From positions 13,658,001 to 13,722,000 of the forward strand of contig CM074184.1 of the NCBI GenBank assembly GCA_037179385.1: a DNA stretch of 64,000 bases, in the 5' to 3' direction. Both the position numbers and the translations under genes were made by a program. Below, in pieces: positions 10,901-22,624 of this stretch (the stretch's first letter is position 1; every line of letters begins with the position of its first letter). The DNA is from Holothuria scabra. Lineage: Eukaryota; Echinodermata; Holothuroidea; Aspidochirotida; Holothuriidae. The notes under the pieces were generated by a model that worked only from the letters and a program-made list of their open reading frames with translations, ran no database searches and was not told the DNA's origin.

Positions 10901-13900
10901 CATGCAGCTGATCAATAGGTGTTTAAAGAATTGGATAGATGAATTTGAGCAGCTCGTGAAGGCAGCTCTTAGTGGGGCCCTTCAGCCGGCCTTAAGTCTT
11001 CTTAATTTTATTGTCTCTATACAATTCAAAACTCTCATATTCAGTGAAACTGAGGGAATCCTGGGGCATTTTTGTTTACAAGCATTCATGGTACAGGTGA
11101 GCAAGGAATATGAAAGATTAAAGCTGATGGACCCAAGTTATGCTGGACAAAATTAGACTTTTCTATAGGGTCAATGGCCAACAGCTGGAAATCATATAAC
11201 AAAGATTAAAAAATAATTTTTATGCCAGCTGAAACCAGATACCTTGAGTACTTCCATGCTGAAACAAGGATCTCCCAGGTCAGTGATGGAAGAAATCAAG
11301 GGATTTATATCATTTGGATTGTGCTTTTAGACTAGATAGATGGATTTAAGACTTCATCACAGGACCTTTCTGCCTAACATACTTCTGTCTTGTTTACTAG
11401 TCTTATCTTTTTCCCATTTTTATTTCATGTATAATCAACTGAACCAATTTACAGGGTTTCAAAAAGATGGTTTTATTTTACAGCACAGAAGGATGAAACG
11501 CCAGACACAACAGAACCAGTAGACAACCATGATGCATTCTGCTCTGTCATTAGGTCAAGTTTGAAGAAACACCGATTGCTATACAGTGGGGAAGTAGACT
11601 GTATTCGAGCTGAATCCACCAAAAAGCCTCCCGGGAATTATGTTGAACTAAAAACAAGTAGAGAGTGGTACACTCAAAAAAATGAAAACAACTTTTACAG
11701 GTAACAAGTATGCAGTAATTAAGTAATTTTGCCTGTCATGCAAATGTAAGTTTTCAGTCTTACACAATTGTTTCATAGTTAAGCAGAAAGACCCTCTATT
11801 GTATCCAATGCCTTTCTTTTTGGCTGAGAAAGTGCTGCTTGAGCAAGGTCAACCCAACTTAGGATTATGAGATTTGTTTCAATAGTAGCCACCTTTGTCC
11901 AGCACTATATGCACACAAAGAGGCCTCTGTAGAACCTTACTTGTCCACCCAACCACAACATGCTAACATTAAATTTGATGTATTCATGGTATCTCAAGGT
12001 TAGTAAACTTGGATAGATTTCATACTTACAGTAGCGTGTAGATGATGTGTTATGCCTTGAGGATATGAACACAGAACATTATTCAGCATTATTAGTGACT
12101 GACAAATGTATGGAAATTCATGGCAGTATTTGGAACAGAGCAGTTCTTGTATCACCGAAACCTCAATGCATTTTTGCATTCTGATTTACTTGGGGATAAA
12201 TGCACTACGTATGAAATGTTCATCAACTGGCATTTTATATTTGTTTGTTTTCAGCAGCATTAAATTTGTCACTGTTTACTCCTTTCAAAGTTAGTTTATC
12301 TGCAGCTAGCATTTTTCCATGAGGTCAGAGTTGGAATAAACAGTCATAAGGGTATTTTATATTAGCTTGTAGGAAACATTGTAGTGTAACTTCAACATTA
12401 TAAGTGTTCTGAAAGGTGCCATTCTTTTAAACCTTCAACATGGTGATTATTTGATATTCTTTTCTCAGATTTAAACTTGTTAAATGGTGGGCGCAATCTT
12501 TTCTTGTTGGTATTCCTGAGGTGATCTGTGGTTTTAGAGATGATAATGGGATTGTGAATCGCTTGAAAAGTTTCCCTACATTTGAAATGGTTAAACAGGC
12601 AAAGGTAAGCACTCAGGCATTAACTAACTTCTCTAAAATAATAGTCCATGGTCTAATGTATTTTAGATATGTTAAAGAGGAACATATTCTAAGCATTGTG
12701 GTGAAAGTTTCATTCATTTCCCATGTTCTGTTCTAGAGATATTAGCAATGGAAGTAGAAATGTTTTCTGCAAAAAGTGAACTTGAGATAAGCAGATGGAT
12801 GTCATGTATCCACATTTCAGGCCATTGTTTTGTTTTTCTGTATGTTTGGTTTCGATGAAAAGAGAAACCTATGCATTCATGATGGCGTGTGTGTGTATGT
12901 GCATGTGTGTGTGCGTATGTGTGTGTATTGGTGTATGTGTGTATGTGTTTGTGACACTTTGCTTGTTTACACAATATCTTGAGAAGGGAAGATCTGACAG
13001 TTCTCAAACTTGGTACACAGGTACCCCTTACTGAGAGGAAGAACCCTATTTATTTTGATTGAGGTCAAAGGTCATCTGGGGTCACAGAGGGTCAAAAACC
13101 GAAATCATTGTTTACATAATACCTCAAGATAGGAAACTTGGATTAGTTTCAAACTTGATATGTTGATGCGTTATGATGTAAGGAAGAACCCTAATGATTT
13201 TTGATTTTGGTGGAGGTCAAAGGTAATTTGAGGTCACATGGGGTCAAACCCCGAAATCCTTGTTTACACGATATCTCATGGTAGAAAACTTGGATTAATT
13301 TCAAACTTGATATGCTGATGCATTATGATGTAAGGAAGAACCCTATCGATTTTGGTAGAGGTCAAAGGTCATTTGGGGTCACGTAAGGTCAATCTGTGAA
13401 ATCCTTGTCTACACGATATCTCATGGTGGGAAACTTGGATTAATTTCAAACTTGATATGTAGATGCATTATGATGTAAGAAAGAACCCTATTGATTTTGG
13501 TGGAGGTCAAAGGTCATTTGGGGTCATGTGGTGTCAAACCCCAAAATTCTTGTTTACATGACATCTCATTGGTAGAAAACTTGGGTTAATTTCAACCTTG
13601 ATATGCTGATGCATTATGATGTAAGGAGGGAACCTTATTGATTTTGGTGGAGGTCAAAGGTCAATTGGGGTCACATGGGGTCAAACCTGGAGATCCTTGT
13701 TTACAAGATATCTCATGGTAGGAAACTTGGATTCATTTCAAACTTGGTATGTTGATGCATTATGATGTAAGGAAGAACCTTATTGATTTTGGAAGAGGTG
13801 AAAGGTCATTTGGGGTCACTTTGTGTCAATCCGTGAAAGCCTTGTTTACACAATATCTCATGGTAGGAAACTTGGATTAATTTCAATTTTTATATGTTGA

Positions 13901-16900
13901 TGCATTATGATGTAAGAAAGAACCCTATTGATTTTGGTGGAGGTCAAAGGTCATTTGGGGTCACATGGGGTCAAACCCAGAGATCCTTGTTTACACGATA
14001 TCTCATGGTAGGAAACTTGGATTCATTTCAAACTTGGTATGTTGATGCGTTATGATGTAAGAAAGAACCCGATGTATTTTCGTGGGAGGCAAAGATCATT
14101 TGGGGTCAAATGGGGTCAAACCCCCAAATCCTTGTTTACACTATAGTGCAAGGTAGGACACTTGGATTCATTTCAAACTTGATATGTTGATGCGTTATGA
14201 TGGAAGGAAGAACCCTATATATTTTGGTGGAGGTCAAAGGTCATTTGGTGTCACATGGGGTCAAACCCGGAGATCCTTGATTACACGATATCTCATGGTA
14301 GGAAACTTGGATTCATTTCAAACTTGGTATGTTGATGCCCTTATGATGTAAAAAAGAACCCGATTTATTTTTGTGGAGGTCTAAGGTCACATGGAGTCCT
14401 ATAGGGTCAAACCCAGAAATCCTTAATTACATTATATCTCAAGTTAAAAATCTAGGATTCCTTTCAAACTTGATAGGTTAATGGGATTTGATTAAAGGAA
14501 AATTCCAATTAATTTTGGTGGAGGTCAAAGGTCTTTTGGGGTCAGAAGGGGACAAATCCTGAAAACTTTTTAACACAAAATCTCAAGGTAGGAAGCTTGG
14601 ACTGATTTAAAACTTGATACGTTGATGCATTATGATGTAAGGAAGAACCCTATCGATTTTGGAAGAGGTGAAAGGTCATTTGGGGTCACGTGGGGTCAAT
14701 CCGTGAAATCCTTGTTTACACGATATCTCAGGGTAGGAAACGGATTAATTTCAATCTTTGTATGTTGATGCATTATGATAGAAGAAAGAACCGTATTGAT
14801 TTTGGTGGAGGTCAAAGGTCATTTGGGGTCACATGGGGTCAAACCTGGAGATCCTTGATTACACGATATCTCACGGTAGGAAACTTTGATTCATTTCAAA
14901 CTTGGTACATTGATGCGTTATGATGTAAGAAAGAACCCGATTTATTTTTGTGGAGGTCTAAGGTCACATGGAGTCCTATAGGGTCAAACCCAGAAATCCT
15001 TAATTACACTATATCTCAAGTTAAAAATCTTGGATTCCTTTCAAACTTGATAGGTTAATGGGATTTGATTAAAGGAAAAACCCAATTAATTTTGGTGGAG
15101 GTCAAAGATCTTTTGGGGTCAGAAGCGGACAAATCCTGAAAACTTTTTAACACAATATCTCAAGGTAGGAAGCTTGGATTGATTTCAAACTTGATATGTT
15201 GATGCATTATCATGTAAGGAAGAACCCCATTGATTTTGGTAGAGCTCAAAGGTCATTTGGGGTCAAACTCCAAAAACCTGTATAGGACAGCTCAAGGTAG
15301 GAAATGTGGGTGTATTTCACAATTAGTGTGTGTATGAGTTATGGTGAGTTGAAAGTACTGTACCTGTTGTTTTTGGTGGAAGTCAATGGCCATCTGGTAT
15401 CACCTGGCATCAAACTCTGTAAACCTTATTTGCAGAATATCTTAAGGCACAGTGGTAATTTGGCTTTTTGAATATAGAAGTGTTTTGGTTAAAAGAAAAG
15501 CCAGTTACAGTACCTACAGGTTGAGTCAAAGGTCACTTTGGATCACCAGTTGTTAAAACAAATTTAGCATTTTATTGAAAAGAGCATGCATGTATGCATC
15601 ATGAAACCTCAATGCATTTTTGCATTCTGGTTCATCTTATTAGTTTGACCGTGAATTTATTGGGGATGGTTTTTTGCCCCTAAGTCATATAACAGTTTTT
15701 AAAATTCCATTGCTCAGGATACTGTGACACACATTGTATCAATATTTCAAAGTTCAGTTGCATAAAAGTAGTTTTAAATTATCAATAAAAACAAATCATG
15801 GGCCAACAATGTGAATCCATGACATCATGCATGCTTGCTCCAAGTTCATTCTATGTAGAAAAAAATTGCCATATTCAAATTGCCAGTATCTGGAGAAGTG
15901 AACTTTGGAAATGAATAAAAATTTCACCGGGATGCTTAGAATATGTCCCTCTCTAGCATATATAATATAAATTAGGCTTTAGACTTTTCTTTTAAGGTCG
16001 AGTTGTTTCCAGATATTTTCATTAGTAAATCACATTTTGATTCTTTATAAACACTGCAACCATGTTCCCCAATGGTTACATCTGGACTATATTTGTGGTG
16101 GTACTTGTTACTAATTTTCACAAATGTGGTGCTGAACCTTGGAACAAATGCTCAAATGGCAGTAACAATCTGGTAAAGCCCCATAAAGTATGTGGAGCCC
16201 ATTAGTGCAGCTCAATACACATTTTCTCTAACTTATGGACAGAAGTTTTATATTATTCAAACATTGAGAGTCTCAGGGAGAGAACTTTGAAGGAATATGA
16301 GAAATTGTGAATGCCATAAAGAGAAAAGGCATTTGAGATGAGAGGAACCTAGAGGCTTAGTTAACAGCCCTGTAAGTAATACAAAGGCTACCATGGGCGT
16401 CCGCAAGTGGGGGCACTTGCCCCCCCTGGAAAATCAAACGTGAAAAAAATAATTAAAAATTAAAATAAAAAAAATTAAAAATAAATCATCAAAATACCTT
16501 CACTCACAGCCTCAGTTTTTACTCGTGAAATATGCGGACATTTGACCAGGAATAGCAAAAGAGAAGATGGTGCAGTATGCTGAATAGTGAAATCGTAATT
16601 TGGGGACCATCATTCGTGATATCTATTGGAAATTTGTAATTGTAAAAACTATGTACTAGCCTAGTTGTCAGGTATGTAGTGTGCATATGGCATCCGACCA
16701 TTGATGAATGCGTTGGTCTTGGGGGTGGGTGAGGGGGTGTATGCATGGTTCATAATTAGGTAACGGACATAGGCCTATATAAGCTGTTTGACAGTTGTAA
16801 GTTTTATCGTGCATAGGCGTGCGAGGCCATTACCAAGAGGCAGATTTCCCTTCAACAATTTTTTTGCATTGAAAATTCTAAAAATCTAAAAATGACAGAC

Positions 16901-19900
16901 ATGAAGTTCCTGTTTCAGGGCTGGGTACATGCAGCTTATAACACTCGCTAAGTGTCGTTTCCGGCCATCTGGAGGGTTAGTAAGGCCCAAAATTTTCTTG
17001 TACGCTCCGGGCCAACCGATGATGTTGCTCCGCTTAGATAGTGTACACAATTCAATCATCCATGATTTTCCCTTCAACAATTTTTTTCATTGAAAATTCT
17101 AAATATCTAAATATTGCAGACATAAAATTCCTGTTTCAGGGCTGGGTACATGCAGCTTAGAACACTCGCCAAGTGTCATTTCCGGCCATCTGGAGAGTTT
17201 GTAAGGCCCAAAATTTTCTTGTACGCTCCGCACCAAGCGATGGTGGCGCTCCGCTTAGATAGTGTACACATAATTCAATCATCCATGAATGATCTTGCCC
17301 CCCTTATAAAAATTTCTGCGGACGCCCATGAAGGCTACTACTGATGGCTCTCTGAATCATGCAGGAGCTAAACTGCCTCGATCAATATAACTTCTGTTTA
17401 CATCTTAAAGCATGTAGGGGAACATTTTATTTACTTTGGGAGTGGAAATGAATTGATAAATGTATTACTTTACTAGTGTGCTGAAAAAGGAAATGTGTTT
17501 TTGTAGTATCACTTTAGAGGGATGGGGCTTCACCTATGGCTACATGCTAGAATGTGCAAGTACAACCTGGACAATATTATTGAGGGGCAACTTACGCATG
17601 AAATTTTCAACATGTAAATCAACCACATGATAAGTGACCAAGGTGCTCTACAAAGGCTGTGTGTCTATTGTCTCCTCCTCCCCCTTCCCTCCCAGCAATT
17701 TTACGCAGGCTATATCCCAGTTGTTCCACATTGCTGAAGTTTATTTGCCTAATTGTCCATTGTGCAATAATTTCTGACATTCTCCTTTTGCAACTTTACA
17801 TTACTTTCTTTGTTTCCTTTTGAAATTAAAAGAGTTTTACATCCTTGATTGCTTCCTGCATTCTTGCTTATCCATGTTGTAGAAAGATGACCTGTTTAGT
17901 CAAGTCACCCAATAAAGAATGCAATTGCCAAACATTTTGCACAAGGTTCCATAGGTTTTAGAGAAATTAAGGAATACAAAAACTTTATTTTGAGGAGCTC
18001 TGTAGTGACATTACAAATTATTGCAAAATGTACAATTTTGGGTGGAGTAAGTTACTTCAAAACATTACATTTCAGCTCAGGAATGCCATGTAAAGATGGT
18101 ATTTGGTCTATTTGGATTCACATTTCATGCCTTGCAGTAAACTTTTAAAATTCCAGCCTTCAAGTACACTAAATAAATATATTGTAAGCTGTCACCAGCA
18201 GTAGGTGTGAAGTATGTTACCTGTATCACTCCTGTATTGTGTACTCTTTGAATGTTATATACTTTTATTAGTCTCCTATACCTTATTGGGGAGATATAGA
18301 GGATAAATTGAACATTAAACATTGTTGAAGTTTGATTGAAGATAGGCATCAGTTATCTCATAGGTACCAGTTTAACTCCTGGGTGAGGAGGGATAAAAGA
18401 ATTTTGCCCAGTGGTACAGTGAACTTCAATTTAGATCACAAGGTTGACATTGGCTAACTACTGGCCAATCATTTAACTATTCCACATGATGATATCAGTA
18501 ATAGAATTCTTCCCCTCCATTCTGTCCTAAATTTGAAAAAGTTGGAAAAGTACATACAAATGAATTGGAGTAGGAAAGCACTGAAAAATTGGATTCAAAT
18601 AATTTAGTTTAGGATTGCTGGTATGAAGTCGATTGCTCATCGCAAAATTCATTGACTGGGTTCGTGACATGTTTTGAAACATACAGTGCTTGCAGGGTTG
18701 AATTTACACTAGTTAGTTGTGATGTACAAGTCTCCAAACTGATACAAACTGTTATTTGAGAAGTAATAGCACAAATACTGTTGAAAATAAGGTACTTGTT
18801 TCCTTTAAAATACTATTTAGGCCCTATATGCTTTTGCCCCTCAAAAAGAGTATGGCATGCGTACAACAATTAAAGAGAGCCATTTAAAGTATTTCAACTC
18901 TACTAAAACCCTGAAGCATAAGAAGGGGGGAGGTAAGGGAAGGTAGGTCCCAACCCTTTGCTGTGCCTCCCAGCTTGCTATGTTTCTCATCATTAGTGTC
19001 TCTACAGGTATTTAATTTTTGTAACTGGAACCTTTTTATGACTTATTAGCTTGAATCATGCAAATTCAAACAGGAGACATAACTTTTTTATTCTTTTCCT
19101 TAAACAGAGGTATTGGAGTGGTTCCGTTGCTTTTAACTTTTGTGAGCAGTTTTTGAGTTTCGTTAAAGAAGTTGTAACTGTTGATGATGCAAAGTAAGTA
19201 CCTGATAGTTGTCTTTCTGTGCCAGATAGAATTTGGACTTTTTGTCATTATTGTAGATTGTATGTCAAACAATAATCAGGTTATGTGGAATAGGGAACTT
19301 GCAACACGAAAGTGTGTTTTTTTTATATATCAACCCATTTGTAGGGCTTTTGACTGTAACCAGAATTACAAGAAAATATGCTGAAAGGGGCAGGGGCTGA
19401 TGCACCATCAATGGTGAGGTTGCTATGATGTACTTAGACCACGACCTAGGGCTCTGGGCAATTCATGCAGTGATATAGATCGTTAGCTAGTTAGTTAGTT
19501 AGATGGATTTTTACGGTCCAGTTTCCAACCTATTGGTTCAAGTCTAGCAGGCCACGGCCTTTTTTCCAGTTGTGGCTCACTGGCTTGTTTTCCATACTCT
19601 GTTGCTTATGCGGAGCATCATGCACAATGGCAGTAGGTTCCATTCTTAGAGTCTTTGGTATGATTCGACCTGGGAAGGGAACCCGGGCCTTCCACGAATG
19701 CTCTTACCGTTAGACCAAACATGCAGTCTGTGACATAGATTGTACAGTTGTCATCAGTAACAACTCAGTGACACTCACAAATTCAAATTCCTTGCTAAAG
19801 TTTTTCATTCAAGGGATATAGGGGATGGGGGAAATCTGAATGAAGGTAGATTACCATCCTGTCACTGCTTTTGTTGATGACCTCTTTATTTCTTGGGTTT

Positions 19901-20064
19901 GCATCTTTTGCAGGAAAGTTTATCTCTTTGAGCGAAAACCAAACTCTTCTGAAGTGACTTACAGAGTTCTTGAGGATCCATCAGATATCTTCTTGCCAGA
20001 CTGGTTCATCTGTAACTTTTCTACAGTGGATAATCCAAAAGCATCTTACCAGTGTACATTGTGA
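7517..20064 (+). CDS. DXO: DXO, decapping and deNADding exoribonuclease (six exons, 401 aa)
   Basis: Coding exons are 7517-7911, 9867-10087, 11484-11700, 12469-12604, 19108-19193 and 19914-20064; together 1206 nt, 401 codons plus stop, close to the roughly 396 residues of human DXO. The family removes incomplete 5' caps and NAD caps from RNA and degrades the body 5'-3'. Conserved features appear in order: EVGQFSLD near residue 53, WRGHLTK at 140-146, GYKFEQ at 196-201, the metal-binding EVD at 242-244, ELKT at 260-263, and KWWAQSFL(V)G, where DXO has the equivalent [10 protein letters not shown]. The metal ligands are present, so the enzyme should be active. The N-terminus is basic (KRSHDSG, TKRRK), which could be a nuclear localisation signal. 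The start is supported by an in-frame stop just upstream of ATG. Dom3Z/Rai1 is the same family; orthology to DXO is very likely. Confidence 0.93.
7912..9866 (+). other. DXO intron 1
   Basis: Contains no recognisable gene. A stretch at about 8643-8840 is similar to 15830-16010 in intron 4 (shared phrases near 'cttcaagttca', 'aatttcacc', 'atgcttagaa'), so both are copies of a dispersed repeat. The sequence at 9125-9450 resembles decayed TIR-element DNA but has no clear ends. Confidence 0.5.
9867..10087 (+). CDS. DXO: DXO coding exon 2
   Basis: Acceptor TTGATACAG ends at 9866 and donor GTAGGT starts at 10088. Encodes residues 132-205 plus one base, including WRGH (140-143), the SEVET segment and GYKFEQ (196-201). 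The frame runs on past the donor to 10299 without similarity to DXO, so the splice is preferred. Confidence 0.9.
11484..11700 (+). CDS. DXO: DXO coding exon 3
   Basis: Acceptor TTTTATTTTACAG ends at 11483 and donor GTAACA begins at 11701. Carries the two catalytic motifs EVD (242-244) and ELKT (260-263). The exon starts with the last two bases of a split alanine codon and ends with two bases of an arginine codon. Confidence 0.9.
11701..12468 (+). other. DXO intron 3
   Basis: No gene seen. A short phrase at about 12157-12182 (CTCAATGCATTTTTGCATTC) recurs at 15608-15627 in intron 4, a small dispersed repeat. Confidence 0.5.
12469..12604 (+). CDS. DXO: DXO coding exon 4
   Basis: Acceptor ATTCTTTTCTCAG ends at 12468 and donor GTAAGC begins at 12605. 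Encodes [21 protein letters not shown] and then [16 protein letters not shown], the strongly conserved block that follows the active site in DXO. Ends in phase 0. Confidence 0.92.
12886..12953. repeat. Imperfect (GT)n microsatellite
   Basis: Alternating GT with TATG and CATG interruptions, directly before the intronic satellite. Confidence 0.9.
12955..15560 (+). repeat. Intronic satellite of about 146 bp, roughly 18 units, with DR1 motifs
   Basis: The units share a phrase order: TTTTGGTGGAGGTCAAAGG, then GGGGTCACATGGGGTCA, TCCTTGTTTACACGATATC, GGTAGGAAACTTGGATT, GTTGATGCATTATGATGTAA. From 13062 to 14809 twelve periods average 145.6 bp. Seven units carry a perfect AGGTCAAAGGTCA (13062, 13359, 13504, 13651, 13941, 14231, 14809) and most others are one base off. 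Units near 14355 and 14938, and near 13772 and 14645, are more alike than neighbours, which indicates block duplications. Units decay after 15250. Confidence 0.93.
16384..17338. mobile_element. hAT-like nonautonomous element (16392-17330) with 8-bp TSD
   Basis: Perfect 14-bp terminal inverted repeats CATGGGCGTCCGCA (16392-16405 and 17317-17330) are flanked by a perfect 8-bp duplication AAGGCTAC (16384-16391, 17331-17338). Inside, a 222-bp module is repeated in tandem (from about 16846 and 17068). It contains GCTCCG and 'ccgcttaga' phrases found in other elements of this window. No transposase is encoded. The 8-bp TSD points to the hAT superfamily. Confidence 0.9.
19108..19193 (+). CDS. DXO: DXO coding exon 5
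   Basis: Acceptor TTCCTTAAACAG ends at 19107 and donor GTAAGTA begins at 19194. Encodes [20 protein letters not shown] and then EVVTVDDAK, corresponding to the 'MNFC--FLSF' segment of DXO. Confidence 0.88.
19478..19735 (-). mobile_element. tRNA-derived SINE in DXO intron 5
   Basis: On the minus strand a head at about 19720-19640 has an A box (TGGTCTAACGGTAAGAGCA) and a decayed B box (GGTTCCCTTCC). The body follows with 'ggaacctactgccattgtg' and 'aaccaataggttggaaactg', then a tail of CTAA repeats at about 19480-19500. Relatives are at 22625-22795, 24962-25216 and 52300-52440. Confidence 0.75.
19914..20064 (+). CDS. DXO: DXO coding exon 6 (last)
   Basis: Acceptor GCATCTTTTGCAG ends at 19913. 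Encodes KVYLFERKP, then [16 protein letters not shown] and the C-terminus, ending at TGA 20062-20064. The 'FLP-W' segment matches the C-terminal part of DXO. Confidence 0.9.
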
Positions 20065-20364
20065 GGTTGTTTTCAACAATCTCCTGTCTTCCAAGCATTC
20101 CTTGTTGGCAATTTTCATGGTATGAACGTTTACAAGCTGCAATATCCAGAATTTTGATTGGTCTATTGGAAAAGTATTTGCTTCTTACATAGATGTCCTA
20201 GGTTAGTACCAATTGTGCAGGATGCTCCACATACACAGTGGATTAGGCAAAATACTTATCCAGTGCCCCTAAGCTTGAAGAAGGACCATGGGTACAGATA
20301 GATTCAACCAGATAGTACATTTGGAACCTTGCCAAACTTGTCAACCAGGATGATGTTGAATTAG

Positions 20365-20370
20365 AATAAA
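20365..20370 (+). terminator. Candidate polyadenylation signal of DXO
   Basis: AATAAA about 300 bp after the DXO stop codon. Placement only; no cleavage site is proven. Confidence 0.4.
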
Positions 20371-20608
20371 ACAGATCATATCAACCCAGCCCATCATCAT
20401 CTTCTCTTGCTTTTGGCTGTTGGGATTGGAATTTTATGCAGTAGGATTTGCAGCATGAAGATGGGGCCCTGCTCCCTCCTAAAATGTAAAAAATTGCCAA
20501 GTGGGAGGTACAAACCCCTCCTAGACAGTGAATAATCAAACCTTGCCAACCTCATGCTTTATATATACTTCCCTTTCCACTTCATAACAATCAGTTGTTG
20601 CTAACATC

Positions 20609-21041
20609 TACTGGCATGCGCAGGAAAGGGAGAGGGGAGTTGAGCCATGCTCAACCCCCCCCCCCACGGGGCCGATTTTTTTTTGTAATTCAATAACACA
20701 TGCAAATTTTACTTTTAAAGGTAGCATATGTGTCACACCAGATGGCATGTAAGGACACCAAATTTCTGGCAAAATTGCAAAAGGGACTCGATGGTTCCCT
20801 TACTGATGCTGATTGTACTTTTAGTTCCTAAAAATATTCAAATTTTTGTACATTCAGAACTTTACTTCAAAATGTAGCGGAGGTCTATGTGGCACCAAAT
20901 CGCATGTAAAGACACCAAATTTTTCAAAAATTTGTTAGGCCATGGTCCTGGTTGCAAAAACCTTCCAGTGCCCTAACAGTCCCTTTCTCATGTCTGTGGG
21001 AATTGGCCACCCCCACCTTACAATTCCTGCACTTGCCACTG
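20609..21041. mobile_element. Possible TIR element fragment
   Basis: The left end reads TACTGGCATGCGCAGGAA. The reverse complement of the right end reads CAGTGGCAAGTGCAGGAA, 13 of 18 matching. Internal phrases ('gtagcatatgtg', 'aaggacaccaaattt') recur in the element at 60078-61132. No target duplication found. Confidence 0.5.
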
Positions 21042-21049
21042 GGGGTAAT

Positions 21050-22200
21050 CTGCATTTGGCAATTCAAAATAAGATAGCCAAGGCTCACCAGTAAAAATTT
21101 GCTGCTTCTGCTTATTATGTATAGTCAGCAGCACAAATACAGCACTTGAATGCTTTTGCTAGTAGTACAGCATTTCAGATTAAATGTAGGACAGATAAAA
21201 CTGATGATCAATTTTCAAACAGCAAGACTTAAGTGGGAATATCCAGTTACGAATGGTAAGGTGGAGCTTATGGTGCATGGGTAGGATGATATTGAGAAAA
21301 CAATTTCTGCTGTAGTAAAAGATCATAGCGAAATATTTGGAAACATATTTTAAGAATTTTGTAGGGATTTGTAGATTTTGCTGTAAGCATGGACATCCGG
21401 GTCCAAATGGTCCAACTCTCATATTTCGTCAATTTCAAGTGGTAGATTTCACTATTCTCTGTGATATCATTCTGGTACCATTTCCATTTGCCATTTTTGT
21501 TTTTGTTTTAAAAAACCAGTGTATCTTATGTCAGTGTGATTGTACACTGTTGACTTGAGCTATTCACCCCTTTTCACACATGCTATGCATTATGCAAAAA
21601 AAAAGTAATTGTTTTAAGTTTATTTAATTTTAAACATTGGAATTTTGAAAGGAAACATTAACATAAGGAGGTAGGTAACATGAATTGCACAAGAAGGAAA
21701 TCACAAATTACTGTGTAATCTATTTTAAAAAACATTTTACACCTTTAAGTGTTAAGCTATGGAAATGGGAGTTAGACAAAAAGATTCTTTTTACAGTATG
21801 TAATCATTCAAATCAAGAATTAAAGAAATAAAGTTAAGACCAACCAACCCATCACATCTAATTCTTGCATGAAATGATTCTTGTAGCAATTCTGTATGTA
21901 TCCAGGAGCATTTTCCCCACTCAAGGAAAAAGGAAAGGGTCCCCCATTCCCAAAACAACGAAAATGAATGTCACAAGTGTACAACACGATTTTTGTCTTA
22001 AAATTCATTTGAAACTACTGTTCTCATCAAACAAGATCTGTTTACACTAACCCAATCAACCTCACATGATTGACAATCTTGCACCCAGACAGTTTTAAAG
22101 GGAGTTCAGTTCAATGGGAAACACTGAACTTGTGAGACTGGTAGAAACAGAGGGGTGACACAAAAGTGGTTAGAAAGGTGTCAAAATTATTATTTATCCA
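21050..22200. other. No recognisable feature
   Basis: Intergenic sequence between DXO and GPANK1. No exon or bounded repeat seen. Confidence 0.4.
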
Positions 22201-22239
22201 AAAAAAGACAAAAAAATTTGTAATTAGCACATGCTAGCC

Positions 22240-22600
22240 ACCCATCAGAACCATTTTGAGGACAAAACACCTATGACCTCAGTGACCTCAGATAAACAAG
22301 TAAAGTACAAGATTCAACAACCACTACTTGAGGAATATTATGGCCAACTTCCAAGGACATTGAGCACTTTTTGCGGGGGAAGTGACACTTCAAAAAATAT
22401 TCACAAAACAGCAACTAATGACCACTAGATGACCTTTGACCTCAGCTTTTGAACACAACATGTTCCTATGTCCAATGACCAATGTGTCAAAGTTTCGTTA
22501 CATTTCATCAACAAATGTGTCCCTGAGAGCAATAAAGGCAATTGTGAACAGACATAATAGATAGACGGACAGATAGAGTGACAGTGGAAGATCACGCAAG
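22240..22600 (+). repeat. Dispersed repeat with nuclear-receptor-like motifs
   Basis: Contains TGACCTCAGTGACCTCAG near 22275 and TGACCTTTGACCT at 22430-22442 (the reverse complement of AGGTCAAAGGTCA). A GATAGACGGACAGATAG phrase follows near 22560. Interspersed repeats of this style are common in marine invertebrate genomes. Ends are not defined. Confidence 0.45.
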
Positions 22601-22624
22601 CTCAAACACCTCTTTGAGCTGGTT

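Larger units (their letters stand above)
12605..19107 (+). other. DXO intron 4, expanded to 6.5 kb
   Basis: Holds a GT-rich microsatellite (12886-12953), a DR1-bearing satellite (12955-15560) and a hAT-like element (16392-17330). The part from 17340 to 19107 shows no gene or bounded repeat. Confidence 0.8.
7494..20370 (+). other. DXO: DXO transcription unit
   Basis: The gene spans a likely 5'-UTR splice acceptor (TTTAATTCTTTGCAG ending at 7493), six coding exons, and a candidate AATAAA at 20365-20370, about 300 bp past the stop codon. All five internal introns start with GT and end with AG, and the phases agree throughout. Intron lengths are about 1.96, 1.40, 0.77, 6.50 and 0.72 kb. Intron 4 has been enlarged by a satellite array and a hAT-like insertion. 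The promoter and first noncoding exon are not located. GPANK1 lies downstream on the opposite strand. Confidence 0.85.

Noticed and set aside
10872..11156. 94-codon frame in DXO intron 2
   Set aside because: Lies in an intron of a well-supported gene model, with no splice sites or known domain.
13062..14821. CRISPR-like regularly spaced repeats
   Set aside because: The array is a head-to-tail satellite without unique spacers, in a eukaryotic intron.
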